A stretch of 64,000 nt of DNA from contig NZ_MCAS01000012.1 of NCBI RefSeq assembly GCF_003610895.1, positions 1 to 64,000 of the forward strand. The letters run 5' to 3'. Within the stretch, counting starts at the first letter, position 1; every line of letters begins with the position of its first letter. Both the position numbers and the translations under genes were made by a program. The notes under the pieces were generated by a model. That model made no database searches and had not been told where the DNA came from. It saw only the letters and a program-made list of their open reading frames with translations. Source of the stretch: Paraburkholderia fungorum (GTDB lineage Bacteria; Pseudomonadota; Gammaproteobacteria; Burkholderiales; Burkholderiaceae). Positions 1 to 7,549 of the stretch are shown here, piece after piece.

Positions 1-789
1 GCGTCGCGCCTGAATCTCGAAGCGCTCGGCATGGCGCCCGACACGCTCGTCAAGTTCGACAAGCTGATCGGCAAGCCGCACGGCATCGTGCTGGTGACCG
101 GCCCGACCGGCTCGGGCAAGACGACCACGCTGTATGCGTCGATGTCGCGGCTCGAAACCGCGACCACCAACATCATGACGGTCGAAGACCCGATCGAGTA
201 CGACCTGTCCGGCATTGGCCAGACGCAGGTCAACGAGCGGATCGGCATGACCTTCGCGCGGGCGCTGCGCTCGATTCTGCGGCAGGACCCGGACGTCATC
301 ATGATCGGCGAAATCCGCGACCTGGAAACTGCGCAGATCGCGGTGCAGGCGTCGCTGACCGGTCACCTTGTGCTCGCGACCTTGCACACGAACGATGCGG
401 CCTCTGCAGTGACGCGTTTGACCGACATGGGCGTGGAGCCGTATCTGCTGGCCTCGTCGCTGCTTGGCGTGCTGGCGCAGCGGCTGGTGCGGCGTTTGTG
501 CCCGGTGTGCCGCGAAGAGCGTGTTGAAGAGGATGGCAGCGTGCGCTGGCATCCGGTCGGCTGCGACAAATGCGGACAGTCGGGTTATGCGGGACGGCGC
601 GGCGTGTACGAACTGCTGCTGATCGACGACGAGATCCGCACGCTGGTTCACCGCAATGCATCCGATGCGGAGATTCTGGCGTCGGGCCGTGCGCAGGGCA
701 TGCGTACGCTGCGCGAAGATTCGGACCGCTGGCTGGCGTCGGGGCTGACGTCGCTCGAAGAAGTTGTACGAGTCACTGGAGGAAGCTGA
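1..789 (+). CDS. gspE: Type II secretion ATPase GspE (5' end cut by window)
   Basis: Cytoplasmic ATPase that powers the type II secretion pseudopilus. The reading frame is open from base 1, so the gene starts upstream and only the C-terminal 262 residues are present. Visible are the Walker A loop [12 protein letters not shown], an Asp box around TVEDPIEY, Walker B in [10 protein letters not shown], the His box around [14 protein letters not shown], and a tetracysteine zinc module (CPVC then CDKCG). All are hallmarks of GspE/PilB ATPases. gspF begins 2 bases after the stop, and the neighbouring gsp genes favour GspE over PilB. The residues seen look intact. Confidence 0.96.
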   Translation, partial: ASRLNLEALGMAPDTLVKFDKLIGKPHGIVLVTGPTGSGKTTTLYASMSRLETATTNIMTVEDPIEYDLSGIGQTQVNERIGMTFARALRSILRQDPDVIMIGEIRDLETAQIAVQASLTGHLVLATLHTNDAASAVTRLTDMGVEPYLLASSLLGVLAQRLVRRLCPVCREERVEEDGSVRWHPVGCDKCGQSGYAGRRGVYELLLIDDEIRTLVHRNASDAEILASGRAQGMRTLREDSDRWLASGLTSLEEVVRVTGGS

Positions 790-791
790 TC

Positions 792-2021
792 ATGACCGCG
801 TTCCGTTTCGAAGCGATCGACGCAGCAGGCAAGTCGAAAAAAGGCGTGCTGGACGGCGACAGCGCGCGTTCGGTGCGCAGCCAGTTGCGCGCCCAGGGGC
901 TCGTGCCGATGACGGTGGCCACCGCCGCGAGTCACGCAGGCGGCGCCTCCGCGAAAGGCGCAAAGGCGTCTGGCGGTTTTGGCCGCACCCTCTCGCAGCG
1001 CGAACAGGCCTTGCTCACGCGGCAATTGGCGAGTCTGCTGGTCGCCGGCTTGCCGCTCGACGAGGCGCTTTCCGTACTGACCGATCAGGCCGAGCGCGAT
1101 TACCTGCGCAGCCTGCTCGCGGCGATTCGCGGTGAAGTACTCGGCGGCCATTCATTTGCGAATGCGCTCGCCCAGCATCCAAAAGACTTTCCGGATATCT
1201 ACCGCGCGCTGGTGTCGGCGGGCGAGCATACCGGCAAGCTCGGCCTCGTGTTGTCGCGTCTGGCTGACTACATCGAGCAGCGCAACGCGCTCAAGCAGAA
1301 GATCGTGCTGGCCTTCACGTATCCCGCGGTCGTCACCGTGGTGGCGTTCGGCATTGTCACGTTCCTGTTGAGCTATGTGGTGCCTCAAGTCGTGAACGTG
1401 TTCGCCAGCACCAAGCAGCAGTTGCCGTTTCTCACGGTGCTGATGATGGCGCTGTCCGGTTTCGTGCGGCAATGGTGGTGGGCGGCGCTGATCGCGATCG
1501 GCGTGGTGGTGTACGTGGTGCGCTCGATCCTGAAGCAACCCGGCCCGCGCCTCGCGTTCGACCAGTGGATTCTGACCGCGCCGCTCGCGGGCAAACTCGT
1601 GCGCGGCTACAACACGGTGCGTTTTGCAAGCACGCTCGGCATTCTGATCGCCGCGGGCGTGCCGATTCTGCGCGCCTTGCAGGCAGCCGGTGAAACGCTC
1701 AGCAATCGCGCGATGCGCACGCTGGTGGATGACGCCATCGTACGGGTTCGCGAAGGCACGGCGCTCTCCCGCGCGCTTGGCAATACCAAGACCTTCCCAC
1801 CGGTGCTGGTGCATCTGATCCGCTCAGGCGAAGCGACCGGCGACGTGACCACGATGCTCGACCGTGCGGCCGCGGGCGAAGCCTCGGAACTCGAGCGCCG
1901 CACGATGTTTCTCACGAGTCTCATGGAGCCGCTGCTGATTCTGGCGATGGGCGGCACCGTGCTGGTGATCGTGCTGGCGGTGATGCTGCCGATCATCGAA
2001 CTGAACAATCTGGTGCATTGA
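792..2021 (+). CDS. gspF: Type II secretion inner-membrane platform protein GspF
   Basis: Polytopic inner-membrane protein that couples GspE to pseudopilus assembly. The 409-residue product is normal for the family. It starts MTAFRFEAIDAAGKSKKGVL, has the duplicated T2SSF domain (first copy about 70-195, second about 275-400) and three hydrophobic segments near residues 170-195, 220-245 and 375-400. The ATG at 792 lies just after the gspE stop, with an AGGAAG ribosome site inside the gspE end. An in-frame extension to 570 overlaps gspE and was discarded. Co-transcribed with gspE. Confidence 0.96.
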   Translation: MTAFRFEAIDAAGKSKKGVLDGDSARSVRSQLRAQGLVPMTVATAASHAGGASAKGAKASGGFGRTLSQREQALLTRQLASLLVAGLPLDEALSVLTDQAERDYLRSLLAAIRGEVLGGHSFANALAQHPKDFPDIYRALVSAGEHTGKLGLVLSRLADYIEQRNALKQKIVLAFTYPAVVTVVAFGIVTFLLSYVVPQVVNVFASTKQQLPFLTVLMMALSGFVRQWWWAALIAIGVVVYVVRSILKQPGPRLAFDQWILTAPLAGKLVRGYNTVRFASTLGILIAAGVPILRALQAAGETLSNRAMRTLVDDAIVRVREGTALSRALGNTKTFPPVLVHLIRSGEATGDVTTMLDRAAAGEASELERRTMFLTSLMEPLLILAMGGTVLVIVLAVMLPIIELNNLVH

Positions 2022-2065
2022 TGCATGCCGCTGCCTTGATGCTGATGGGTTGCGATTGCCGTCGC

Positions 2066-2095
2066 GGCTACGGTAACGGCTACGGCTACGGCAAC
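2066..2095. repeat. Short GGCTAC tandem repeat
   Basis: Hexamer-like repeat (GGCTACGG and GGTAACGG units in succession) in the 134-base gap between the gspF stop and the end of convergent gspC. No coding role is evident. It may be simple-sequence expansion. Confidence 0.5.
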
Positions 2096-2155
2096 GAGCG
2101 CAGCCGCAACGGCTGTTGTGAGCGCCGCGATAGCCACGCCCACAACACGCGCGAC

Positions 2156-2575
2156 CTAGCGGACAAACGCGCTCGGCGACTCCACAGCGGGCAGCGCGAT
2201 CTCACGTCGAACGCCGTTGTGTTCGACGACGATCGAGCGGCCATGCACCTCGGCGAGCGTCGCCGACGTACCGATCGCGCCATTCACGCGCACCACGTGT
2301 GCGGCCTCGCCACCCACGCTCACGATAGCCGCTGCGTGCTGTGGATCGAACGCGAGAATGCCGAGCAGTTGCACGTCGTCGCGGCGTCCCTGGTCGGGCG
2401 CGGCGCCGAACAGCGCGGCGCCGCCGGTGGCGTCGATTGCTGCGTTGGGCGGCACTTGCGGGTTGGCGTGCGGCAAGGGCGTGAGCAGGACATGCGCGGA
2501 CCATACGCTGACAGCGGCGAGCAGCGCCGCGCTGGCAACCGTGGCGAGGAGCGTGGAGCGGAGTGGCAGGCGCAT
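2156..2575 (-). CDS. gspC: Short GspC-type type II secretion protein
   Basis: Inner-membrane component that links the platform to the GspD secretin. The 139-residue product begins MRLPLRSTLLATVASAALL, with one N-terminal membrane segment (about 8-28) followed by a periplasmic homology region containing the GspC-like stretch VQLLGILAFDP and a later VEHNGVRREI. It ends soon after, so there is no PDZ or coiled-coil C-terminal domain as in the longer enterobacterial GspC (roughly 270 residues). It lies on the opposite strand, convergent with gspF and divergent from gspG. An in-frame ATG 20 codons upstream is possible but adds no hydrophobic or family sequence. Confidence 0.82.
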   Translation of the reverse strand: MRLPLRSTLLATVASAALLAAVSVWSAHVLLTPLPHANPQVPPNAAIDATGGAALFGAAPDQGRRDDVQLLGILAFDPQHAAAIVSVGGEAAHVVRVNGAIGTSATLAEVHGRSIVVEHNGVRREIALPAVESPSAFVR

Positions 2576-2685
2576 GGTGTCGGCAGCGTAATGAGTTGGA
2601 AGTCCGCATTCCGGCGGGAGCGAACGGCGCGCCACATCGAGAGCACGCGCCTTAGAACCTCATTCTTGAACGCAAAGGTGAATCA

Positions 2686-3183
2686 ATGATGACCGATTCG
2701 ACAGTGGCGCATACGCACACCAATATCGAACGCGTGGTGTGCGCAAAGAGCAGCCGCAAAACACAGCGCACCCAGCGTGGTTTCACACTCATCGAAATCA
2801 TGGTGGTGATTGCGATCCTCGGCATTCTCGCCGCGCTCATCGTGCCGAAGATCATGAGCCGTCCGGACGAAGCGCGGCGCGTGGCGGCGAAACAGGATAT
2901 CGGCGCGGTCATGCAGGCACTCAATCTCTACAAGCTCGACAACGGCCGCTATCCGGCCAACGACCAGGGCCTGCGCGCGCTGGTCGAGAAGCCCTCGACC
3001 GATCCGGTGCCGAACAACTGGAAAGCGGGCGGTTATCTCGAACGTCTGCCGAACGATCCATGGGGCAATCCGTATCAGTACCTGAACCCCGGCGTACATG
3101 GCGACATCGATGTATTCAGTTACGGCGCCGACGGTAAAGCAGGAGGAGAGGGCAATGATGCGGATATCGGCTCCTGGCAATGA
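2686..3183 (+). CDS. gspG: Major pseudopilin GspG
   Basis: Main subunit of the type II secretion pseudopilus. The prepilin peptidase site is [26 protein letters not shown], with the conserved Glu at +5 and a hydrophobic helix. The rest has the GspG signature: [19 protein letters not shown], a WGNPYQY motif and a C-terminal [18 protein letters not shown] calcium-binding tail. A leader of about 31 residues precedes the cleavage site, rather long for the family. ATG at 2686 or 2689, with an AAAGGTGA ribosome site. The 3' end overlaps gspH by 29 bases. Confidence 0.96.
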   Translation: MMTDSTVAHTHTNIERVVCAKSSRKTQRTQRGFTLIEIMVVIAILGILAALIVPKIMSRPDEARRVAAKQDIGAVMQALNLYKLDNGRYPANDQGLRALVEKPSTDPVPNNWKAGGYLERLPNDPWGNPYQYLNPGVHGDIDVFSYGADGKAGGEGNDADIGSWQ

Positions 3184-3676
3184 CGCGGCGGCCGCGCGAC
3201 ATAAGACGCGGCATAGAGCGCGGCAACGGGGCTTCACGCTGCTCGAAATGCTGGTGGTGTTGCTGATCGCGGGTTTGCTGCTCGCGGTGGTCGGCCTTGC
3301 GCCGACCCGTAACCGCAACACCGATCTGACCGAGGAAGCGCAACGCCTCGCCTCAATGTTCGAATCAGCGCTCGACGAAGCACAGGTGCGTTCCTCGCCG
3401 ATTGCCTGGCAGCCGGTCGGCGGCGGTTATCGCTTCCTGCGGCGTGCCGCGAACGGCACGTGGCAACCGCTCGCGGACAGCGTGCTCGGCGCGCACCGCT
3501 GGGAAACCGATGTCACGGCGGTGACGATCCGCTATGCGGACGGCGCGGCGGTGCAACGCATTGTCTTCGGCGAGGAAAGCATCGACGCGCCGGTGACCGT
3601 CACGCTCTACTCCGGCGCCGTACACGTGCGGGTCATCAGTACGGGAATCGGCAGTTTCGGCGTGCGTCGTCCGTGA
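3155..3676 (+). CDS. gspH: Minor pseudopilin GspH
   Basis: Minor pseudopilin of 173 residues. The prepilin cleavage site [23 protein letters not shown] has Glu at +5. The mature part has a GspH/FimT-like beta domain ending GSFGVRRP. The start at 3155 is chosen because an AGGAGG ribosome site lies 8 bases upstream, inside the end of gspG. In the usual gsp order gspI, gspJ and gspK follow; here gspL follows after a 73-base gap. Confidence 0.9.
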   Translation: MMRISAPGNDAAAARHKTRHRARQRGFTLLEMLVVLLIAGLLLAVVGLAPTRNRNTDLTEEAQRLASMFESALDEAQVRSSPIAWQPVGGGYRFLRRAANGTWQPLADSVLGAHRWETDVTAVTIRYADGAAVQRIVFGEESIDAPVTVTLYSGAVHVRVISTGIGSFGVRRP

Positions 3677-3749
3677 CCCGCGCGCTAATTTTGCAAGGAC
3701 TTATGAAGGCGATGGCCCCAATCACACGAGCCGAATCGAAGAGGTCCGA

Positions 3750-5165
3750 ATGTCGACTGTGATCGTTCTGCTGCCCGCGCGCGACGTGTGTGTCACGCGC
3801 GACTGGGACACTTACGCGTTTCCCTTCGCGCTCGTGCCACGCAATGGCGATCGCGAGATCGAAACCGGCTTCGCGACCTTGAAGACGCTGCCGGGCGCGA
3901 CATCGACAATTCTGATCATCGCGGCGCGCGACACGCTGATGCTCGCCGCCGCGTTGCCGCCCGTGCAAGGCGTGCGCTTGCGGCGGATGCTGCCGAATGT
4001 GGTTGAAGAGTATCTGATGCAGGACGCGCAGCAGTGCCACTTCGCGGTTGCACCGGCGGCGCGCGGCGAAACGATACGTTGCATCGCGGTGGTGGACCGG
4101 GAATGGTTCGGCATGGTGCTCGACCGGTTCGCTGAAGCGGGGCATCGGCGGGTACGTGCGGTGCCGCTCGCGCCGTGCCTGCCGGTCCAGCAAGTGGAGG
4201 ATGAGAGCGCGCAGATCAAAGCCTTAGCCGGAACAGCGGACGATCTGGATGCCGAACTGGCGGCCGATGCGGAACCGAACACGGTTCAAGCGACGGCAAC
4301 CGTGCAGGCCGACGCGCCCCACAATGCACTCAAACACATCACCGCGCTCATCGTACCGGTTGCGCAAAGCTCTCCGGTCACAGCCGACGAATTAGCGCCG
4401 CCCTATACGGACGCGCCCAAAGTCGAACACGAGCGGTTCGAACTCGCCTTGCGGCGCGGCGCGTTGGGGTTTGGCTTTAGCGTTGGCGCGGCCGAACTGG
4501 ACACAACGTTAAAACACCTCTCGCACGATGCGGATCTGACCGTCTATCAGCTTCAGTATGACAACGCGCCTGTCACGCCCGATGCCGATGCATCAGCGTT
4601 AAAAACGCTGTCATGGCAGACGCTGGCGCGCTCGGCTATCGCATGTCGCTTCGATCTGTGCCAGTTCGAATTCGGTTCCTCGGGACGAGGCGGCGCCGCG
4701 GCGCGGATACGCCGCTGGCGTATGCCGCTCGCGATCGTCGCCGCCTCCGTGGCCGTGGCGCTCGTGACCGTCAATGTGCAGTGGCTGCGCCTGCGCCATC
4801 AACGCGACGCTCTGACCGAAACCATGACGCAGCTTGCTCAGGAGGCGTTGCCGCCGACAACGGTGATGCTCGATCCGCACGCGCAAATGGCTTCGCAACT
4901 CGCGCGTATGCGGGCAACGGCGGGTGAATTGCGCGCGGACGATTTTCTGACGCTAAGCGCCGGCATCGCCCATGCATTGGGGCCGATTCCGGCCGCGTCC
5001 ATGGCTTCGCTGAACTACAGCGGCGGGGCGCTGGAAGTGTCGTTCAAAGCCGGTACGGACGTGGACCGTGATGCTTTCGTGCGCCGTCTCGCCGCGCAAG
5101 GTATCGCCGCGCATCTCGAGGAGGGGAAATGGACGCTAAAGCCGTCGCCATCCGGCACGCGCTGA
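3750..5165 (+). CDS. gspL: Type II secretion assembly protein GspL
   Basis: Bitopic inner-membrane protein whose actin-like cytoplasmic domain binds GspE and whose periplasmic ferredoxin-like domain binds GspM. Of 471 residues, about 1-320 form the cytoplasmic part (VEEYLMQDAQQCHFA is the typical GspL region), one membrane segment lies near 325-345, and a periplasmic domain follows. The cytoplasmic part contains a long, low-complexity linker (about 155-230). The 3' end overlaps gspM by 37 bases, so the two are translationally coupled. Confidence 0.9.
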   Translation: MSTVIVLLPARDVCVTRDWDTYAFPFALVPRNGDREIETGFATLKTLPGATSTILIIAARDTLMLAAALPPVQGVRLRRMLPNVVEEYLMQDAQQCHFAVAPAARGETIRCIAVVDREWFGMVLDRFAEAGHRRVRAVPLAPCLPVQQVEDESAQIKALAGTADDLDAELAADAEPNTVQATATVQADAPHNALKHITALIVPVAQSSPVTADELAPPYTDAPKVEHERFELALRRGALGFGFSVGAAELDTTLKHLSHDADLTVYQLQYDNAPVTPDADASALKTLSWQTLARSAIACRFDLCQFEFGSSGRGGAAARIRRWRMPLAIVAASVAVALVTVNVQWLRLRHQRDALTETMTQLAQEALPPTTVMLDPHAQMASQLARMRATAGELRADDFLTLSAGIAHALGPIPAASMASLNYSGGALEVSFKAGTDVDRDAFVRRLAAQGIAAHLEEGKWTLKPSPSGTR

Positions 5166-5641
5166 CGCAGTGGTGGGAAGCACGCGCCACGCGTGAGAAA
5201 CAGTTGCTCGGCGCGAGCGCGTTGCTTGCCGGGGTTGCTGTGATCTACAGCGTGTTGTGGTCACCCGCATTCGACGGCAGCGCGCGGATTCTCGCGAGCC
5301 TGCCGGGTCTCGAAACCGAAGTGGCCGACGTCGGCGTGCTGGCGGACGAAGCGCGCCGCTTGCGGGCGGCGGCATCTGTCGCCGCGCCTTCGGGCGCCGC
5401 GTTGCGCGATGCACTGTCCGCTTCGCTCGATGCGGCGGCGCTCGGCCAGGTTCAGCTCGCCGTGCTCGACAAGGCGGTGCAGATCGACGCGAAAGATGTG
5501 CCGTTCGGCGCGTGGATCGTCTGGCTGGACGATGCGCGAAAGCGTTTCCATGTCCGCGTGATCAGCGCGCGCGCGACAGGTAACGACAAACCCGGACACG
5601 CCGCGGTGTCGGTCACGCTGCAACCTGCCGGCGAGCAGTGA
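5129..5641 (+). CDS. gspM: Type II secretion protein GspM
   Basis: Small bitopic inner-membrane partner of GspL, 170 residues. It has a short cytoplasmic N-terminus, a membrane segment near 25-45 (LLGASALLAGVAVIYSVLW) and a periplasmic ferredoxin-like domain. The start ATG is preceded by a strong GAGGAGGGG ribosome site inside gspL. No gspN follows; the next 300 bases are AT-rich and lead to an unrelated antitoxin gene. Confidence 0.88.
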   Translation: MDAKAVAIRHALTQWWEARATREKQLLGASALLAGVAVIYSVLWSPAFDGSARILASLPGLETEVADVGVLADEARRLRAAASVAAPSGAALRDALSASLDAAALGQVQLAVLDKAVQIDAKDVPFGAWIVWLDDARKRFHVRVISARATGNDKPGHAAVSVTLQPAGEQ

Positions 5642-5753
5642 AAGATACCGATGCGGCTCGCTTTGCAAATGCAATAGCGTCGTTATTTCCGATAATAAAA
5701 ATGCAGCCATAAGGCGATTATTCCCGGGCCGCCTAATATGAACATCTGGTGTT

Positions 5754-5771
5754 AAAAAGTACGTACTTTTT
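5754..5771. promoter_or_regulatory. Perfect 18-bp palindrome, operator-like site 1
   Basis: AAAAAGTACGTACTTTTT is a perfect inverted repeat centred between 5762 and 5763. It shares its GTACGTAC core with a second palindrome whose centre is exactly 42 bases downstream, about four helical turns. It probably binds a dimeric repressor. The nearest downstream gene encodes a Phd/YefM antitoxin, a family that autoregulates through palindromes. Confidence 0.6.
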
Positions 5772-5797
5772 TAGAGGCGATTTTGTTTCAGGCCGAT

Positions 5798-5811
5798 AAG
5801 GTACGTACCTT
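5798..5811. promoter_or_regulatory. Perfect 14-bp palindrome, operator-like site 2
   Basis: AAGGTACGTACCTT is a perfect inverted repeat with the same GTACGTAC core as the site at 5754-5771, on the same helical face at 42 bp spacing. A CATAAT -10-like hexamer follows at 5824-5829. Confidence 0.6.
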
Positions 5812-6011
5812 TTGTCGCTCAACCATAATATTTCGGGACGCGAAATAAATGTTTTGTTGAAATTGCAATGATAGGTTGTTAAACATAATCGCCGTCGCTA
5901 GAATGGGTCAGACAAATAAATCAAAGGTCTTGACGTGCCGCTGTTCATGGGCAGGTGCATCTGGCGGTCGCAGAGGGTGCCGGTCAGAAGACCCTCTATA
6001 AGGAACCACAG

Positions 6012-6230
6012 GTGGAGCAATTCTTCTGGCAACAGGCGGTTAGCATGGCCACGCGAGATTTCAGCAGAAATCCATCGCATGCATTGAGAGAGGCGCAAAG
6101 CCATCCGGTTATGGTGACCAAATACGGTCAACCGGTTGCCTGCCTCGTTCCGATTGACTACTGGAACGCTTTAGTCGACACCCTGCGCGACCGGGACATG
6201 TCGGAACGCATCGAACGGCGTGTCACCTGA
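6012..6230 (+). CDS. Orphan Phd/YefM-family antitoxin
   Basis: Antitoxins of this family bind DNA through the N-terminal domain and neutralise a partner toxin through the C-terminus. The 72-residue product has the family core: ATRDFSRNPSHALREAQSHPV, then VTKYGQPVACLVPIDYW. The GTG start at 6012 has AAGGAA 7 bases upstream; an ATG at 6045 is the alternative but lacks a clear ribosome site. No RelE, ParE, Doc or PIN toxin gene lies downstream; the next gene, gspK, is convergent and begins its 3' end 38 bases away. It may be a solitary regulator, a remnant, or act on a distant toxin. Confidence 0.72.
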   Translation: MEQFFWQQAVSMATRDFSRNPSHALREAQSHPVMVTKYGQPVACLVPIDYWNALVDTLRDRDMSERIERRVT

Positions 6231-6268
6231 ATACTGCTTACTGTCGTGCTGCAAGAGTACGGCGCGCT

Positions 6269-7261
6269 TCAACTCGTTAAACGGTGCACCCACACTACCG
6301 CGGTCCAACTGAAATCGCCAACGCCATAGCGGGCGATCAGCGTGTCCACACGTGTGTCGATCCGGTCCGAAACGATCCGGCAATGAACGATGAAATAGCC
6401 GCTGTTCACGCCGACGAGAGAACCTGCCGGCAATTCGCCATTCGTCATGCCCGCGGCCAGCACGGTGGCGATATCGCCGGTGCTCACGAAATAGGCCGTG
6501 TTGCGCCGCTCGATCAGCGTTTGCGCCTGGCCCGCCGAGAGGGTCGGGATCGCCGCGGTGAGAACCGGTGCGGTGGCGGTGTTCGCATTGACCATGGTGA
6601 AGTCGGGCAGCACCGTCACGAGGGGCATTAATGTTTGCACGGTTCGCGCGTCATAACCAGGAATGCGGATCAGATCGTCTACCGTCACGAGTTGCAGCGG
6701 CCAGCCATTCGCGCCCGCGCCGTCACCTAACGATTGCAGCATGTGCGCCGCGGTCAGTTGCGCGAGACCCGGACTCAGGCCGAGACTGCTGAGTAAGCGG
6801 CGATAGGCCGCCAAACCCTCGGCGTTGATCTGGAACGGCGCGCTCGGCCCCGCGCGCGACACCAGGTTCATCAGATTGAATTTTGCCTGCGCGTCTTCCA
6901 TCTCGCCTGAGATCTTCGCGCGCGCGAGTTCGCCGTTCACGGCCAGCACGTTACGCGGCAGGAAGTCCGCGAGCGCGAGGTTCTTTACCGGCAACGACCA
7001 GCGCTGTCCCGCGTACACCACGTTCGAGGCGGTCGCCTGCTCGCGCAGGACCTGTCTTGACCACTGGATGGCGGCGCGTTCCACCCACATGGTTTGCGCG
7101 GCGACGCGCTGGTTCTCCACGTCGCGCACCGCAACCAGTTCGCGCCATACGAGACTAGCCGCCAGTGTCGCCACTAGGGCCACGATGAGCAGCACGGTGA
7201 TGATGGCGACGCCGCGTTGCCGCGCCGTACCAAACCTGTCCACACCTCCTGCATCCTTCAT
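6269..7261 (-). CDS. gspK: Minor pseudopilin GspK
   Basis: Large minor pseudopilin that caps the pseudopilus together with GspI and GspJ. The 330-residue product begins MKDAGGVDRFGTARQRGVAIITVLLIVALVATL; cleavage after RG gives a mature end without Glu at +5, which is typical of GspK. The motif GEMEDAQAKFNLMNLV and two SAM-like regions with LIRIPGYDARTVQTLMPLVTVLP and VNANTATAPVL are family signatures. The start is chosen for its GGGGACGAC upstream sequence. Unusually it is on the opposite strand, beyond gspM, separated from gspH by gspL, gspM and the antitoxin gene. Confidence 0.9.
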   Translation of the reverse strand: MKDAGGVDRFGTARQRGVAIITVLLIVALVATLAASLVWRELVAVRDVENQRVAAQTMWVERAAIQWSRQVLREQATASNVVYAGQRWSLPVKNLALADFLPRNVLAVNGELARAKISGEMEDAQAKFNLMNLVSRAGPSAPFQINAEGLAAYRRLLSSLGLSPGLAQLTAAHMLQSLGDGAGANGWPLQLVTVDDLIRIPGYDARTVQTLMPLVTVLPDFTMVNANTATAPVLTAAIPTLSAGQAQTLIERRNTAYFVSTGDIATVLAAGMTNGELPAGSLVGVNSGYFIVHCRIVSDRIDTRVDTLIARYGVGDFSWTAVVWVHRLTS

Positions 7262-7549
7262 GTCGTCCCCGCACGTGCGCGTGGTGCAGATGGTAGGGCG
7301 GTGAGCAGCGTCTTCGCGTGACAGATGGTGAGTACATTTTCTCCAGGCGAGTTTCCGCAAGAGGAACATTCGGGGACGGTCTTGAAGGCGTCCGGTGTCG
7401 GTCACCTGGTTTTATCCAATTAGATTCGTTGTACGTATAACCGGTCATAACGTGGACTTTCGACCTTTGTATTGTTCGTGACTTGAAAAATGAGCCGGTC
7501 TAGCAAGCCCGAATTCAGCCGGCATATCGAATCACGAAGGAGTGGCGCA

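Larger units (their letters stand above)
5642..6011. other. AT-rich intergenic patch between gspM and the antitoxin gene
   Basis: About 370 bases, visibly poorer in G and C than the genes on either side. It holds two GTACGTAC-centred palindromes (listed separately) and candidate promoter elements, for example TTGAAA at 5857-5862 with TAAACA 17 bases later. No good ORF is seen. The composition and the break in the gsp order suggest an inserted or rearranged segment. Confidence 0.5.

Noticed and set aside
2018..2689. 223-codon plus-strand frame opposite gspC
   Set aside because: Low-complexity start from a GGCTAC repeat, opposite a plausible GspC gene.
3677..3749. Possible remnant of gspI after gspH
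   Set aside because: The 73-base gap has no prepilin cleavage motif or hydrophobic helix in any frame.
6231..6268. Toxin gene partnering the Phd/YefM antitoxin
   Set aside because: Only 38 bases separate it from the end of gspK; there is no room for a toxin and none on the other strand.
7262..7549. Pho box before tpsB
   Set aside because: The P. aeruginosa relatives are phosphate regulated as I recall, but I see no paired CTGTCAT elements here. A GTACGTA word at 7431 is only a partial match to the palindromes at 5754.
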